Shown: one piece after another, positions 45,814-57,587 of the stretch
Layout of the letters: every line of letters begins with the position of its first letter
Position numbering within the stretch: position 1 is the stretch's first letter
NCBI GenBank assembly: GCA_905250025.1
Contig: CAJNOJ010000377.1
Coordinates: 1-64,000, forward strand
From: Adineta ricciae
Taxonomy: Eukaryota; Rotifera; Eurotatoria; Adinetida; Adinetidae
Length of the DNA stretch: 64,000 nucleotides
Direction of reading: 5' to 3'
The notes under the pieces: generated by a model
Seen by the model: only the letters and a program-made list of their open reading frames with translations
The model's database searches: none
What the model was told of the DNA's origin: nothing
Translations under genes and position numbers: made by a program

Positions 45814-47253
45814 TTCTTTGCTTCGTTCGTCCGAGCTTCTAAAAATATTATTATCACCCAACAACTTGTGATGTTTTCCAACGTATATTCGTCGTTACCT
45901 TATAGTTGAAGATAAAGACTTCAACACTTCTAATCGTTCTTATCACTAATGTATTATTTGTAGACATACTTTGTCATGCTCGCATTGACTATTTCAAAGT
46001 TCACTTTTACTCTCGAAGAATTTGCCATACAAGAATGGGAATGTATCTACAACGGATTCTGATTAAGTTATAACAAAACCCAAATGCACACATATATAAT
46101 ACTAATGGAATATTTCCCGGAAATAACAATTGTTACCCATAAAAAGGTGAATACTTTGTTGTTGTGTTAAGCAACCGTTACAATCTAACATGTGATCTTG
46201 CGTTACACATCTATTTTTGACAAGTGGACAACAACACCGTTTTTCCTCACTCTCATAACGTCACTCACTGAGATTTGTTTCGGTTGATTCCTATCAAGAA
46301 CCTGTGTCGAGTCCAACTTATGCAAAAAATGTTGGCATACATATACAACGTACTTTTAAGTTGCATTTGTCTGCTAACAAAGCAAATGTGCATATGGTTC
46401 ACACAAGTTTAATCGCACCACTTTTTTTCTGATTGGTAGTTCAGATAGACTTTATCAACAACGTTAAGCGAATACATGTGATCTAGAAGAGATGACTCTA
46501 ACTTTATGATCGGCTTTTGAAATTCGTTCGTATGGGTAAAATGATACTCTACTGCAATATCCACGATAAATATTATGAAAATTGAGATTCGAAGCGAAAA
46601 CGACTGTGATAATGTTTTTCACCGGTGCCTTCTCAACGTATGCAGCGAAACTTCACGAAGTCGATTCAGATGGTAGATCAATGTGCCGACATTTGTGTTC
46701 CGCGAAAATCGTCGATTTCATGTCTGAAATACCTCAAAAGCTTGGGAAAAAGCACCTTTCCTAAGAGCACAAGACAAATATTACCGTCCCGAAAGTCTTT
46801 TATATGTCTGGGAAAGAATGAAAAGGAAAACAACGGTGTGGTTGCTTTACTTAACACCCACATTTATTCTTGATCATCATGCCATGTAAAAACCTTAATA
46901 AATCTATGTTCAAAGGTTCAACAGTACCGCGAAATCAATATCTGTATACTTTTATTTTGGTACATTCAAGGCATACTAATTCAATATTCCCGAATGTCCT
47001 ATATGAACGTATGCTATAAGTATTCAGCATAAAAGAAAGATAAATCAAAATTGTACAGGAGTTGATTTTGAATTATTTAAAATAAAAAATAGTGAACAGT
47101 TGACATTTTGAAAATTTGTTCCAATGTCGTTCTCTTTCTTCACATGATTAAATCAAATGTTTATAAATGATTTATAAATGAAGTGCACGCAATATCATTC
47201 GTTTTACGGAATAAAGATAGAAATAGACAATGATGGTCACAATTCATCAGAGC
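45814..47253. other. Intergenic, no gene seen
   Basis: 1.4 kb AT-rich. Short overlapping frames at 46,582-46,873 on both strands show nothing recognisable. The upstream 5'UTR exon of the U-box-Rab gene probably lies near 45,895. Confidence 0.5.
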
Positions 47254-48721
47254 TCATATGTAAAGAACGAATCCGCCTCGTTTCGCTGCTGTTCGGATTC
47301 GGTCCTGACCTGCGGGCGTCAAACTGCAATGACATAAATGCAATTGATGAAACGCGATATTGGTGGATATAGCAGAGCATATCACATCTACACTGTCGTC
47401 AGTTATCAGGCTGTTGCCGGACAAGGTTAGCATTGTTAAACCACACTGACCCGATCTAATTTTTTCGAGTAATACTCGAACTCCCCGATCGGTAATCTCA
47501 TTGTTGTTTAGAAATAAGTAGATTATGCAATGATTGATTCCGATCGCTTCAGCGAGGTATTCACAACCGGCATCCGACATTCCAACAGAATTCAGATAAA
47601 GAGTACGAAAATAGATGTTCACATCCGATAATCCTTTGGCAACTGACTGAACACCTGCATCCAGTATGCGATTTCCATCGAGAATCAGCGACTTAAAAGT
47701 GGGATTTGCAGGAAATGCTTCCGATAAGATAGATGCACCGACAGAAGTTATTAGATTGTCACGAAGCGATAGAATCATACATCTCTTTTCGATTAGACCT
47801 AATTTGACGACAATCTCCATATCTTGATCATTTAGATTCATCGAGTCTAAAGTCAATTTACCACGAGTTGGGGACGCTTGAATTATTTTTTCTAGCTCCG
47901 GATTACGATATTCATCTGCTACTAGAATGGTGTCTGCCATTATAAATTCATCAGGCAAACCTACCTCACGCAACTGAACTATCTGAATTCCGTCTTCACC
48001 CTTCGACGACCCAATCACTTTCACCGTTACGCCAGGAAGAAGAACTATCTCATCGTCATTCTGAACATGCGAGTGTTCTCGAATCGACTTTCCATACTTC
48101 GTCTCGATCGAAAACACCGTCTGCACTTCTTCTCTTCCCAAATACATCGGAGACTGAAGAGCATCGAACGAAGATGTCATCGAAGTTAACGACCACCATG
48201 TCACTTCATCTCCTTCGCGAAACTCTTCAACAACGTCCTTCGCCACACCGTGCCACAGTGTATTACATTCAGCATACCTACAACTCATTCACTCGAACCT
48301 GACTTTCTTAGAACTAAGCATTCACTTACGGTAGTTTGAAGAGTGCTGTGTAGAATAGTTTGAGATAGTTGAGCCAAGGTTGCAGTTGATTGGGATCGAG
48401 AGAAGAAAGAGCTTGATTGAGAAGAACGTGAAGACTGTGGTGTGGCTCGTTCCATTCCATTGTGTACAAATAGATGGATGCTGATTCATCTTGTGTGAGG
48501 CCTTGTTTGGGCTGTTGGCAATTGAGATTGGCGATCGTCATGTAGAGTTGTAGTTCGGTGCCGAGAATATCGTGGAGTGGTTGACAAGCTTGTTCAAGAG
48601 GTAGGAGTGGATGCTGTTGGTAGTCATAGATAGGATGGAGAGCTTGATGGGATGGTAGAGGAGGAGGAGGAGGAGGAAGATCGGTCAAAAGTCGTGGATT
48701 GATTTCGAAGGAAAAGGACAT
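47254..48721 (-). CDS. ADP-ribosyltransferase-like / leucine-rich-repeat protein, copy A
   Basis: Two exons, 48,330-48,721 and 47,254-48,277, give 471 residues. The N-terminus has a proline run and helical region (1-130), then an ART-like fold: TLWHGVAKD with His140 where the R-S-E class has Arg, WWSLTSMTSSF (S163-M-T165 for the S-T-S), and NDDEIVLLPG with D205-D206-E207 in place of E-x-E. The LRR part (about 255-465) has NLRC3/RNI-type repeats (LSLRDNLITSVGASILSEAF; LYLNSVGMSDAGCEYLAEAI). The fold is that of an arginine ART, but the replaced Arg and first Glu make activity uncertain. It is paired with copy B 2 kb upstream in the same orientation: the ART parts are almost identical and the LRR parts are not. 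Confidence 0.85.
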
Positions 48722-50139
48722 TGCGTCTGGTAAGAAATACTTGTTTTTGAATATTTTTATCAGATGCAATAGTCACGAGAGCACAAATGTTGATGAAGAA
48801 AAAAAGTTGGTAAAAACCAAGGTGGAAAAGAATGAGTCATGGCGCATGCAATGATTAGAAAAGGGAAAAAAGTGTACCTATAGGTGAATGAATGTCGCTT
48901 ATTCACGGTAATGAATAATAGGCTGTTTTTATGGTTTTGTTCCAGTATAGTGACGCTAATACCAAAGGTGGAGAACTTTCCAAAATCTTAAACTGTGTTT
49001 TCGTCGCCGTTCACAAACTAATTTAAGTAAACGAATGTATGCATGTATGTGTAAAGAAACTGAAATAAAACATCTACATGATGAATAGAAGATTGTAGAT
49101 AAATTTCAACGCAGAGCGCGTACGTGATATGTTCAGAAGGAAAAGAGATGTGCCATTTCAAGATCACCCGCATGACAGTTTTCCAAAATTTTCCCCCCGT
49201 GCGAGCACCTATATGAAAAATTATGTACCATTGGTGAATACGTTTGCTGCGATATAACAGGGAAAAAGATGAAAAAAACTAAATTTTAATTCGGTGTTCA
49301 TTCTTAGTTGAAAATTAGCGCGATGTAAGTTCACAGGATAGGCCCGCTTCTTCATCATGTGTTTCTCATTATCAGTGTTTGCACAATTGAAATGAGCAGG
49401 ATACAAAGGATATTTTAGATTATTTGAATGAAATGAATGCATTGATCATTGTATAAATATGAATTGGACCAAGAGATATATGGCTATATTTAATAACAAG
49501 AGCACACTATGGAACACAGGCCATTCTGAATTCGACGACAGTAATTCAGAAGGTGGAAATAGTTCCCAGGATGCTCGAAAACTAATAGTCAGTATCACAG
49601 TTACGCAAGAATTATTAGCATCTCATGAAATCCTGTGGATAAGCTCATTCTAAGTTAAAATTCAAGAAGTTCGTCCACTACGAAAACATTTGCACCCGCA
49701 GCTATGATCACGTTGAAATAGTATGATAATGCATACTCTAACAACGCATCAAAATAAAATAAAATATTTGCATATTAAATTTTCAGTTTTACTCTTCACC
49801 CTCACCTCTGATACTCATATGTATATTGACGTCACCACCCACTTACTCAACAATACGAGCGCATACGAAAATAGCGATATCACGAAAAGCACTCAGGCGG
49901 TTTACTGAATAGACTGTTGACTGTTACACTACGAATTTGTATGATTTTTTTGTTTACTCAGGGATTCATGACTAGACAACGTGTTTCTAGACATCGAACA
50001 CTTCCGTGGCTTTAGCATATAAATATCTCCAGTATGCATAGATACTCTCATCATACCAACCAAAGCAATTTATCCATACGAAAAAGGTAATCTATTCGTT
50101 TTTTCGCTATATTCTTTGTTGATATTCCGTTCTGCGTAG
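48722..50139. other. Intergenic, no convincing gene
   Basis: Frames at 49,459-49,653 (plus) and 49,221-49,442 (minus) have no recognisable features. Presumed promoters of copy A (minus) and of the small secreted peptide (plus). Confidence 0.5.
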
Positions 50140-50382
50140 ATGAAACAATTCTTGAAAGTCTTTCTCGTTTGTATATTGTTGACAAGCCAAGTATTAGGCG
50201 ACTGCAGATCTGCATGTACAGCAGCTGGCTACAAGGAATCAGTCGTATTGGGTACTGGTCCGTTTTGTAATGGTCGATGTGCTGATTGCGAAGCAGGTGG
50301 TGTGTGCTTATCGAATAAATGGTCGGAAGGACGAGGATGCTGGACAGGTAGTAAAGCCTGCTGTTGCTGGGGAAAAATCTAA
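50140..50382 (+). CDS. Small secreted cysteine-rich peptide
   Basis: 80-residue protein, intronless. Residues 1-20 (MKQFLKVFLVCILLTSQVLG) form a signal peptide. The 60-residue mature part has ten cysteines, beginning DCRSAC and ending with a CCCW cluster, and many glycines, a pattern of disulfide-rich defensin-like or other small secreted peptides. No family recognised. It lies between the two ART-LRR genes on the opposite strand. A TATA-like ATATAAATATC is about 120 nt upstream (50,018-50,029). An AATAAA follows at about 50,486. Confidence 0.75.
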   Translation: MKQFLKVFLVCILLTSQVLGDCRSACTAAGYKESVVLGTGPFCNGRCADCEAGGVCLSNKWSEGRGCWTGSKACCCWGKI

Positions 50383-50619
50383 ATGATAGATGCTTGGAAA
50401 TGAAAACATTTGTTTTTATTTTTCTTTTTTGCATCTTTTTACAACAAGAACAGAAGTGTATTCGAATTATTTAAGATCCTTCGAAATAAATCATTATAAA
50501 CTGCTAAGTGGCTTATGTTTAATCTGTTGAAGTATGATGCATATAATGTTAACAGAGCATAGACCGGCGTCATTCTTGTTCCAAATAAAAAAAAGTACGC
50601 ATATCATTTGAGTTTTGAA

Positions 50620-52078
50620 TTACACATAAATGGTAAAACCACGACGTTGTTGAGCTGCAAGCTGAAGTTTCTCTTTGCCCGCACTGGAAAAGCTACAGTT
50701 ACGCACATGCATTTGCTGGAAATAATGGCGTGCGAACATCGAAGAGCAGATGATGTCAACACTTGCATCAGTTATTCGTTTGTTGCCAGACAAAGTCAGA
50801 AGTGAGGTATTGCAGTCAGGAGACATTATTGTTTCAAGCAATATGCGAACTCCTCGATCGCTAATATCATTGTCGTTTAAAGTTAGATACATGTTATAGG
50901 GATTTCTTTGTAGCATTTCGGCCAGGTATTCGCAACCAGCGTCGGACATTCCTACCGAATTCAAGTGAAGCATTTTCATAGCACCTCTATCAGTTCCCAA
51001 TCCTTTAGCAAGCGACTGAACGCCTGCATCCAGTATGCGATTTTCATCTAATTTTAAACAGAAAAAATAACGTCCAGGAAGTGCCTGAGCCAAGATAGAT
51101 GCACCCACAGATGTTATCCTATTGTTGCGAAGATCGATTGCCCCACAATTCTTTTCAACTAGAGCTAATTTGACGACAATCTCCATATCTTGATCATTTA
51201 GATTCATCGATTCTAAAAGTAAATGTTCGTGCTCTCCTAACGATCGAATGATTCTTTCAAGGTTTGGATTATGGTATTCTTCTATTGGTGAACAAGAGTT
51301 CACTAAGTTACCTCCATCTAGGTCAACCTCACGCAACTGAACTATCTGAATTCCGTCTTCACCCTTCGACGACCCAATCACTTTCACCGTTACGCCAGAA
51401 AGAAGAACTATCTCATCGTCATTCTGAACATGCGAGTGCTCTCGAATCGACTTTCCATACTTCGTCTCGATCGAAAACACCGTCTGCACTTCTTCTCTTC
51501 CTAAATACATCGGAGACTGAAGAGCATCAAACGAAGATGTCATCGAAGTCAACGACCACCATGTCACTTCATCTCCTTCGCGAAACTCTTCAGCAACGTC
51601 CTTCGCCACACCATGCCACAGTGTATCACACTCAGCATACCTACAACTCATTCACTCCAACCTGACTTTCTCAGAACTAAGCATTCACTTACGGTAGTTT
51701 GAAGAGTGCTGTGTAGAATAGTTTGAGATAGTTGAGCCAAGGTTGCAGTTGATTGGGATCGAGAGAAGAAAGAGCTTGATTGAGAAGAACGTGAAGACTG
51801 TGGTGTGGCTCATTCCATTCCATTGTGTACAAATAGATGGATGCTGATTCATCTTGTGTGAGGCCTTGTTTGGGCTGTTGGCAGTTGAGTTTGGCGATCG
51901 TCATGTAGAGTTGTAGTTCGTTGCCGAGAATATCGTGGAGGGGTTGACAAGCTTGTTCAAGAGGTAGGAGTGGATGCTGTTGGTAGTCATAGACTGAGCG
52001 GAGAGCTTGATGGGATGGTAGAGGAGGAGGAGGAAGATCGGTCAAAAGTCGTGGATTGATTTCGAAGGAAAAGGACAT
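50620..52078 (-). CDS. ADP-ribosyltransferase-like / leucine-rich-repeat protein, copy B
   Basis: Two exons, 51,693-52,078 and 50,620-51,640, 468 residues. The same architecture as copy A: helical N-terminus with a shorter proline run, TLWHGVAKD with His at the Arg position, TSMTSSF, NDDEIVLLSG, then LRRs (IDLRNNRITSVGASILAQAL; LHLNSVGMSDAGCEYLAEML). Up to QIVQLREV (end of the ART domain) only a handful of residues differ from copy A; after it the linker is unrelated and the LRRs keep the framework but differ at many surface positions. Both copies keep the same intron and junction (FKLP|YAEC). Unlike the intact ARTs elsewhere in the window, it lacks the canonical Arg and E-x-E. Confidence 0.85.
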
Positions 52079-53634
52079 TGCTCGCATATACGCACTTTGT
52101 TTTCTTTCTTTCCAACGTTATTCAAATCTGAGTATGGTGTTTTTAGTGCGTGCCGTAGACAGTGCAAATAGAGAAGAGAAAAACAAAGAACGAAAAAATT
52201 TGACGCTTATGCATGGGCTGTTATAGAGAGGGATGACTAATAACTATCAATGTATTTCAATGTTTTTTATTTCATATTTTGGAAATTGTTAGGTTTGTGT
52301 ATCTACCTTTCACTAAATATCGATCTAAGACATTTTTCTACGGTGCAAAAGTTCCTCTTGGTATCCAGTTAAAGTAGAAAGAGAGAAAAGAATGGCATGC
52401 GAGAAAGATTCCTATCTTTCATACTGTGATTCATCGTACGTTATATAAAGGACAGTATTTGTATTTGTTTAGCTTTTCTCCGTCTATAAAATGACAAATA
52501 CGGCCAATGAAGAATTTCAATATATTGAATATGGCGTACTCAGCGCTTCAGTTGTAGATAATTTCTGTTAGTAAGACTTTGACCTAACTCTAATGATGAA
52601 CGATTAGAAATACACGAAGCTAAAGTATTTCGTGAGAAGTCTATTAGTCAATGGTATAAAAAAGTCAAATATTGATAGAGTACTTCTTTCAATTTGGTCT
52701 GCAGCAATACTGATGCATATTTTTTATCACTATGTTTTCGATCACAATATACAACATGCGAAGTGACTTTGAAACTTGTGACTAGAATATTTTCAGACAG
52801 CGTCGCTTGACTTAAACGTCCCACTGAAAGTGAAATCTGGAAGAAACGTTCTACTATTGAATAATTTAGAAGTGTCAGCGCTCTTTGTTGCCAATCGCTG
52901 CCTTGAAGTGTTGAAGAAAGTGAAAATTCCTCGTACAACCTTTGTTTGAAGAGTTCTATAACTGTATATACACGAATATTTTTCTTGTTAAGAAAAACAA
53001 TTGCCTTGTCATGCACATTACATATGGTTATTCAACAAGAGAGACGACTTATGTAAAAAAAAAACGAAATAAACGTTATCTGTACTGTCTTCGTGTGATT
53101 TTTTTGCAACTGTAGAACGCCAATGGCCACTAACATATTTATGAAGCCGATCTCGAAAAATGAATAAATCACAAACAGTAACGTTTTAAGGTACAAAGCA
53201 CCCATATTCTCAACGCGCATATTCCTTTCAGAAGATGTCGATCGTGTACATTCCTCACTTGTTACGCATTCTCTTGATTTGTTCGTTCGCTCTTCTAATA
53301 CTGTTGCACTTCGCAATAATTACCAAGTTTGTCAAATAGGTACATTCACATATTTATAATTGCAAATGTGCCACCAAACAACATGCTCGAAATGCAACAA
53401 GCCAACCTGGGCAGGTTGTACACATCAATTCGCGTGGTACAAGCAACTGTATAATCTCATTTCTATTTAGGTTGTGGTCAACATATAGAACAAGCATTGA
53501 AAAATGTTCCGATTGAGCAGCGTTGCCAATGTCCAAGATCAATTACTCAAGGGCAATGTGCAATTTTATAGAGCTTCGACAGTGTGCATTTTATTCTAAG
53601 ATAAATAAAGCAAACAGAAAAGTATCTACAGATA
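52079..53634. other. Region with unassigned minus-strand frames
   Basis: Minus-strand frames at 52,648-53,016 (122 codons, IRVYTVIELFKQRLYEEF...) and 53,032-53,316 (one or two hydrophobic helices around LKTLLFVIYSFFEIGFINML) look protein-like, but I could not join them by splicing and recognise no domain; they may be one decayed gene. A TATA-like TTATATAAAGG at about 52,442 has no assigned gene. Confidence 0.4.
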
Positions 53635-54696
53635 TTAATCATCTACGAATGACAGATCGTCGAGTTGTTCCTTCACTAGCCATTGCTTGTCTTTCATACC
53701 GACTTTTTTCTTCTCTTGAAAAGGAACTGGTTTCGTTCCACCTTGTTGAAGATCACCTGTTGCTGCACATCGATGTCCTTCTAAAGCTAACGTTGACCTA
53801 GCTCGTTGTTTCCCTGATTTTGTTTCTGTGTGTCCGTGTCTTGATGATCGTCGTCGTACTGAATCATCATTAGCTATTGTGAATGCACGTTGATGTCTCG
53901 TATCACTATCAAAATTAACTTGTTGTACAGGTACGGATCGCATTTGTGTTCGATTGAATCGAGCTCGCTGGTATTGATTCTCTTCGTGTAGTTGCTCACG
54001 TACTGATTTCTCCCATAAAGATTTCAGTTTGAGATTGACCTCAGTAATATTGACGTTGACTTTCAGCGGCTTCACTCGGATTTGTACTTTAGGATTATGT
54101 GCTAATATAAGTGCATTTGTACTGGTGAGGATTTTCAGCGCAACTTTATGTTCTTTTTGAAATTCTTTCAAGTTAGCACCTTGCTTGCCAATAAAACGAC
54201 CAATAACAGCTGCTGATTTAGTACTGAAATCCATTATGAATGGTTCCGGCTTTTTTGCTAAAAAATAGTATTAGAATAAGAACATATGTTAATTTAAATA
54301 TCTTTTACCTTTTTGCTTTGGTGGTTTCGGCTTGATCTCATCAACTTGCAGTGAACTTTTCTTTACCTGATTGTGTTTGCTTTGAACATGTTCGTCTAAT
54401 AAGTTTTTGCTGGTAAAGGCTTTCAGCCGTGCGCATCCTGGGATTGGACACATCAAAACACGATGTCTGATGTTGATTGCTTCATCCTCTGCTCCATCTG
54501 GACGCTGCACTATATGAAAGTCGAACAATTCACCAACAAATGTTGAACCTTCTTTGTTAACATATCGTCGTGAGTTCTTTTTCAAACTGTAAAAATGGAA
54601 TTTCAAACAACGCTTATTACTTTCATCATCTGTTTGAATAAGACCGTAATTCGTTTCGGGATTGAATTCGGTGATATAACCAGACGAGGAAGTCAT
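53635..54696 (-). CDS. RNA-binding protein: cold-shock-like, C2H2 zinc finger and KH domains
   Basis: Two exons, 54,309-54,696 and 53,635-54,257, give 336 residues. Start ATG 54,696 (MTSSSGYITEFNP). Residues about 4-75 resemble a cold-shock domain (GYITEFNPETNYGLIQTDDE). A C2H2 finger follows (CPIPGCARLKAF, then H-x4-H in EHVQSKH). After the intron comes a KH domain with its GxxG loop (VIGRFIGKQGANLKEFQKEH). The C-terminal third is basic and Arg/Gln-rich, likely disordered. A single-strand RNA-binding and post-transcriptional role is inferred from the domains; I do not know the exact family. Confidence 0.75.
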
Positions 54697-54932
54697 GCGA
54701 ATTTCGACAATGACTCCGAAAGAATGACAGGAAGTAGTGCAAATAGATCTTTTTATATCTCTTCTGATTTCTTGCACAACAAACAAGTCAGAGTTACATG
54801 TGATGCAATGTTGTTTTCTCCAACCTCACAAATCGTGAAATTCTGAGTAGTAAATGAGTCATCCATTGTGGGAAAGAGAATCAAACAGAACGAAAGAGAA
54901 AAACATTGACATTACAGTCATATATATGGGAA

Positions 54933-55985
54933 TTAGTTCGTATGTTCTATTGTTTTCATAATCCAATTGTAATAGTACGATATATTGATGTAAATATCCG
55001 GCCATGTAGAATTCCATCCGCAATCGATTGTTTTCGATGCGATACCAACTTGTTCCCAATGATAACTGTCGTTATGAAGCGAGAGAATCTTTCGCATCAA
55101 TGGACCACCACTGTCGCCGTAACAAGCGTTGTGCTTTGGTCTTCCTGCACACATTTGTCCTGGATGAAGGCCGACGATTGGCTGAAAGATTTCCGAACAG
55201 TTTGGGTGTGAAGCGGAAATGTAGGATAATTCCACTTGTTGAAGGTCATTTGCGTAAATATTGGCTCCAGGTTGAGCAGAAATGCGACCCCAACCAATAG
55301 CGATTAATTCGTCATTCGTTTGTAGAAGAGGTGACTTCGACGTTGCCAGACAAATCGGACGAAGATGTGAATCAAAACGAAATGGCTGATCAACAGTGAG
55401 AATCGCCAAATCATGCTGAAGTAAAACATTATAACGCTCGTGAATAAAAACTTGTGTAACTGGATAGCCTAACGAAGGTGAAATACTCATATTCAATTGA
55501 TGTTGGCCTGGAAAAACGAAGATAAACGGAGGCATGAATTGATGAACACAATGTGCTGCTGTTAGTATATGTCGATCAGTTATCAACGTTGCTCCACAGA
55601 ATGTCAACGGTTGACGATGCAAATCATAGATAATCAAAAGCATTTGCCAGGGCCATGAATGTTCACGTACTGTTTCGCCATTAATAATCCGCCCGGATCC
55701 TTTAGTACGATTGTCAAATACTGGTTCAATAGTTGAACATCCACACAAACAAGATTCATCGAATGGATCTGTAGAAACGTTTTTGAGATGTACAGGTGCG
55801 GAACCATTCTTCTGTAGTCCAGTCACAAAAGCTAAGATAATTGCAACACCAAGGACGGTGCCAAGAACAATAAACAATAATAATAATCCGACTATACTAC
55901 ACTTAGTGAACTTTTTACGAGGCAAATCTTCTACATTGTAACTTGGATTAGGACGCTCGATGTGACGAAACAAATGATGTTGCAT
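54933..55985 (-). CDS. Type II transmembrane S1 serine protease with altered specificity pocket
   Basis: 350 residues from ATG 55,985, which directly follows a probable intron acceptor (CTGATCAG). Cytoplasmic tail 1-29, membrane anchor about 30-55, a short Cys-containing stem, then the protease domain starting after R99|IINGE. Catalytic triad: H145 (TAAHC), D192 (HDLAIL), S292 (GDSGGP). The position equivalent to chymotrypsin 189 is Asn286 (NACYGDSGG), so cleavage after Arg/Lys as in trypsin is doubtful. N-glycosylation sites are present. Architecture resembles matriptase/enteropeptidase-type surface proteases without the extra stem domains. No intron within the protease domain. Confidence 0.87.
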   Translation of the reverse strand: MQHHLFRHIERPNPSYNVEDLPRKKFTKCSIVGLLLLFIVLGTVLGVAIILAFVTGLQKNGSAPVHLKNVSTDPFDESCLCGCSTIEPVFDNRTKGSGRIINGETVREHSWPWQMLLIIYDLHRQPLTFCGATLITDRHILTAAHCVHQFMPPFIFVFPGQHQLNMSISPSLGYPVTQVFIHERYNVLLQHDLAILTVDQPFRFDSHLRPICLATSKSPLLQTNDELIAIGWGRISAQPGANIYANDLQQVELSYISASHPNCSEIFQPIVGLHPGQMCAGRPKHNACYGDSGGPLMRKILSLHNDSYHWEQVGIASKTIDCGWNSTWPDIYINISYYYNWIMKTIEHTN

Positions 55986-56994
55986 TCTGATCAGTAAAAA
56001 ATGAAAATGAAAAAAATATTTCTTATACATATTCGATATCAAAGGACAGGTTGTAATCTGAGATGTTGAACAATGTCATAATCGCAGACAACAACAACAA
56101 CATATAATCCTTCAGAAAAAAAAGATATTATTAGTTTAACAAAAGTATTCTTTCGCACACTTGTTCATAAAAAAAGAAATACACATGAATGATTCTGTAT
56201 CGAATGACGAGAGACAGAAGTATTGAAAATCCTTTGGGTCAATAAAGCTAAAAGTCTGCATGTAGTGGAAAGTTTGAAAAACAAATATCGTAACTTCTGC
56301 AAAAAGCACAAAATTGACTATACATATATGGAACTGTATAGAAATTCAAATATCTATCTTGGATCGATTTGAGCGTTGACAAGAAACAGGTCATAGTCCC
56401 GGTTTTCTGTTTCACCTAAAATCATATTTCTACGCATTTTTTCATCATCATCATCACTAAGGTATATCAAGCCATTATTGTGATTTTTTTATGGTAAGCT
56501 TTCTTTATTTGTACGGTTTCACTTCTCGAGATTTTGAAATATTTCTCTCTGAGATGAGAATTAGTCGCTAGAAAAAATATTATTGTTTGCAATTCTAAAA
56601 CGAAGACTGTTCTCCGTGCTTCATTGTTTGCTTAGCAACATGACCATTACAGAAAAATACTTAAAGTTTGTTACAAGTTTTTCTCCACAACAAAATTGAA
56701 TTTCAGTCATACTGAGTAACTGCAGGTCAATCCATCTGTTATCTGTTAATACACTCAGTTCAATATTGATACTGATATACAACCGATGGAAGCATAATGG
56801 AGTTTTCAGTGCATGTTATATAGAACACAAGTAAAATAGAATAAAGCAGCACAAAAACAAGTACAAAAGAAAAAAGTGAAAATCAGGAAGAAAAAGAAAT
56901 AGACGCAATAAGAAAAATAAAAGAGAATATGTATATATCTGTGTAGTTCACAGATAATTGTTCTGTAACGATTTCAATAATAATGTTATAACTG
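55986..56994. other. Intergenic, no gene seen
   Basis: AT-rich spacer of about 1 kb between two minus-strand genes. No recognisable coding sequence; AAUAAA-type signals on the minus strand for the upstream TSP1 gene were not clear. Confidence 0.5.
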
Positions 56995-57586
56995 TTAACA
57001 AGTAGGATAGAAACAAGGCCGAGTGCTATTGATTGAAGTTGACGGCTCCTCGCACCTATCGCAAGAAACACCAGTTGTGTCAATACAGTTACGCTGCCGT
57101 CTATATACGCCATTACCACATGTGACGCTGCACGGACCACTGACCCATTGTGACCATGCACAAGCTAAACGATAGATTGCTGTCGATAATACATAACAAT
57201 TTATAAAAAAAGGTAATTTTTTACATAATTTCTATTCATCTATGAGTATAGCCTTGACTCAAAGAGAATCTGTTTAGTTAAGATTCGACATGTACATCTA
57301 ACTCGTGCTCCGTTTTCATCCAGCTGTGAGAATATTTAAGCTGGGATCGTCAATATTGACGAATATTACTTACGTATGGCCGTAGTTGTCGTAGTAGTGG
57401 TGGTAGTTGTTGTTGTAGCTAAATAAAAAAATAACCAATAGAGTGTTGAACACCGGCCTTCTAGTCGGTAGAAACGGTGAAATTCTACGTACTTGATGTA
57501 GAACTCGTTGTGCTTGTTGAGGTAGTTGAACTAGTGGAGCTAGTGGAACTGGTAGAACTAGTGGAGCTAGTCGAGCTGGTAGAGCT
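56995..57586 (-). CDS. 3' end of mucin-like, thrombospondin type-1 repeat protein (cut at N 57,587)
   Basis: Three minus-strand exons are visible: 57,493-57,586 (Ser/Thr repeats, SSTSSTSST...), 57,374-57,418 (TTTTTTTTT linker) and 56,995-57,179. The last encodes a TSP1 module: CAWSQWVSGPCSVTCGNGVY, then RRQRNC and further Cys, ending FYPTC and a stop. WSxW, CSxTCG and RxR are the diagnostic positions. The acceptor of the last exon is ambiguous (57,179 or 57,161; both in frame). The 5' part is lost at the N. Presumably a secreted or surface glycoprotein. Confidence 0.75.
57493..57586 (-). repeat. Low-complexity Ser/Thr codon repeat
   Basis: Short degenerate tandem repeat (units close to AGCTCCACT/AGTTCTACC on the minus strand) encoding the Ser/Thr linker of the TSP1 gene. 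It ends exactly at the N at 57,587; such a repeat is a natural place for an assembly break. Confidence 0.7.
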
Positions 57587-57587
57587 N
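57587..57587. other. Single N: assembly junction
   Basis: The only ambiguous base in the area. To its left is the TSP1 gene, to its right (ttttttactttttgc) sequence matching copy 1 from about 21,655. Real gap length unknown. Confidence 0.9.
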
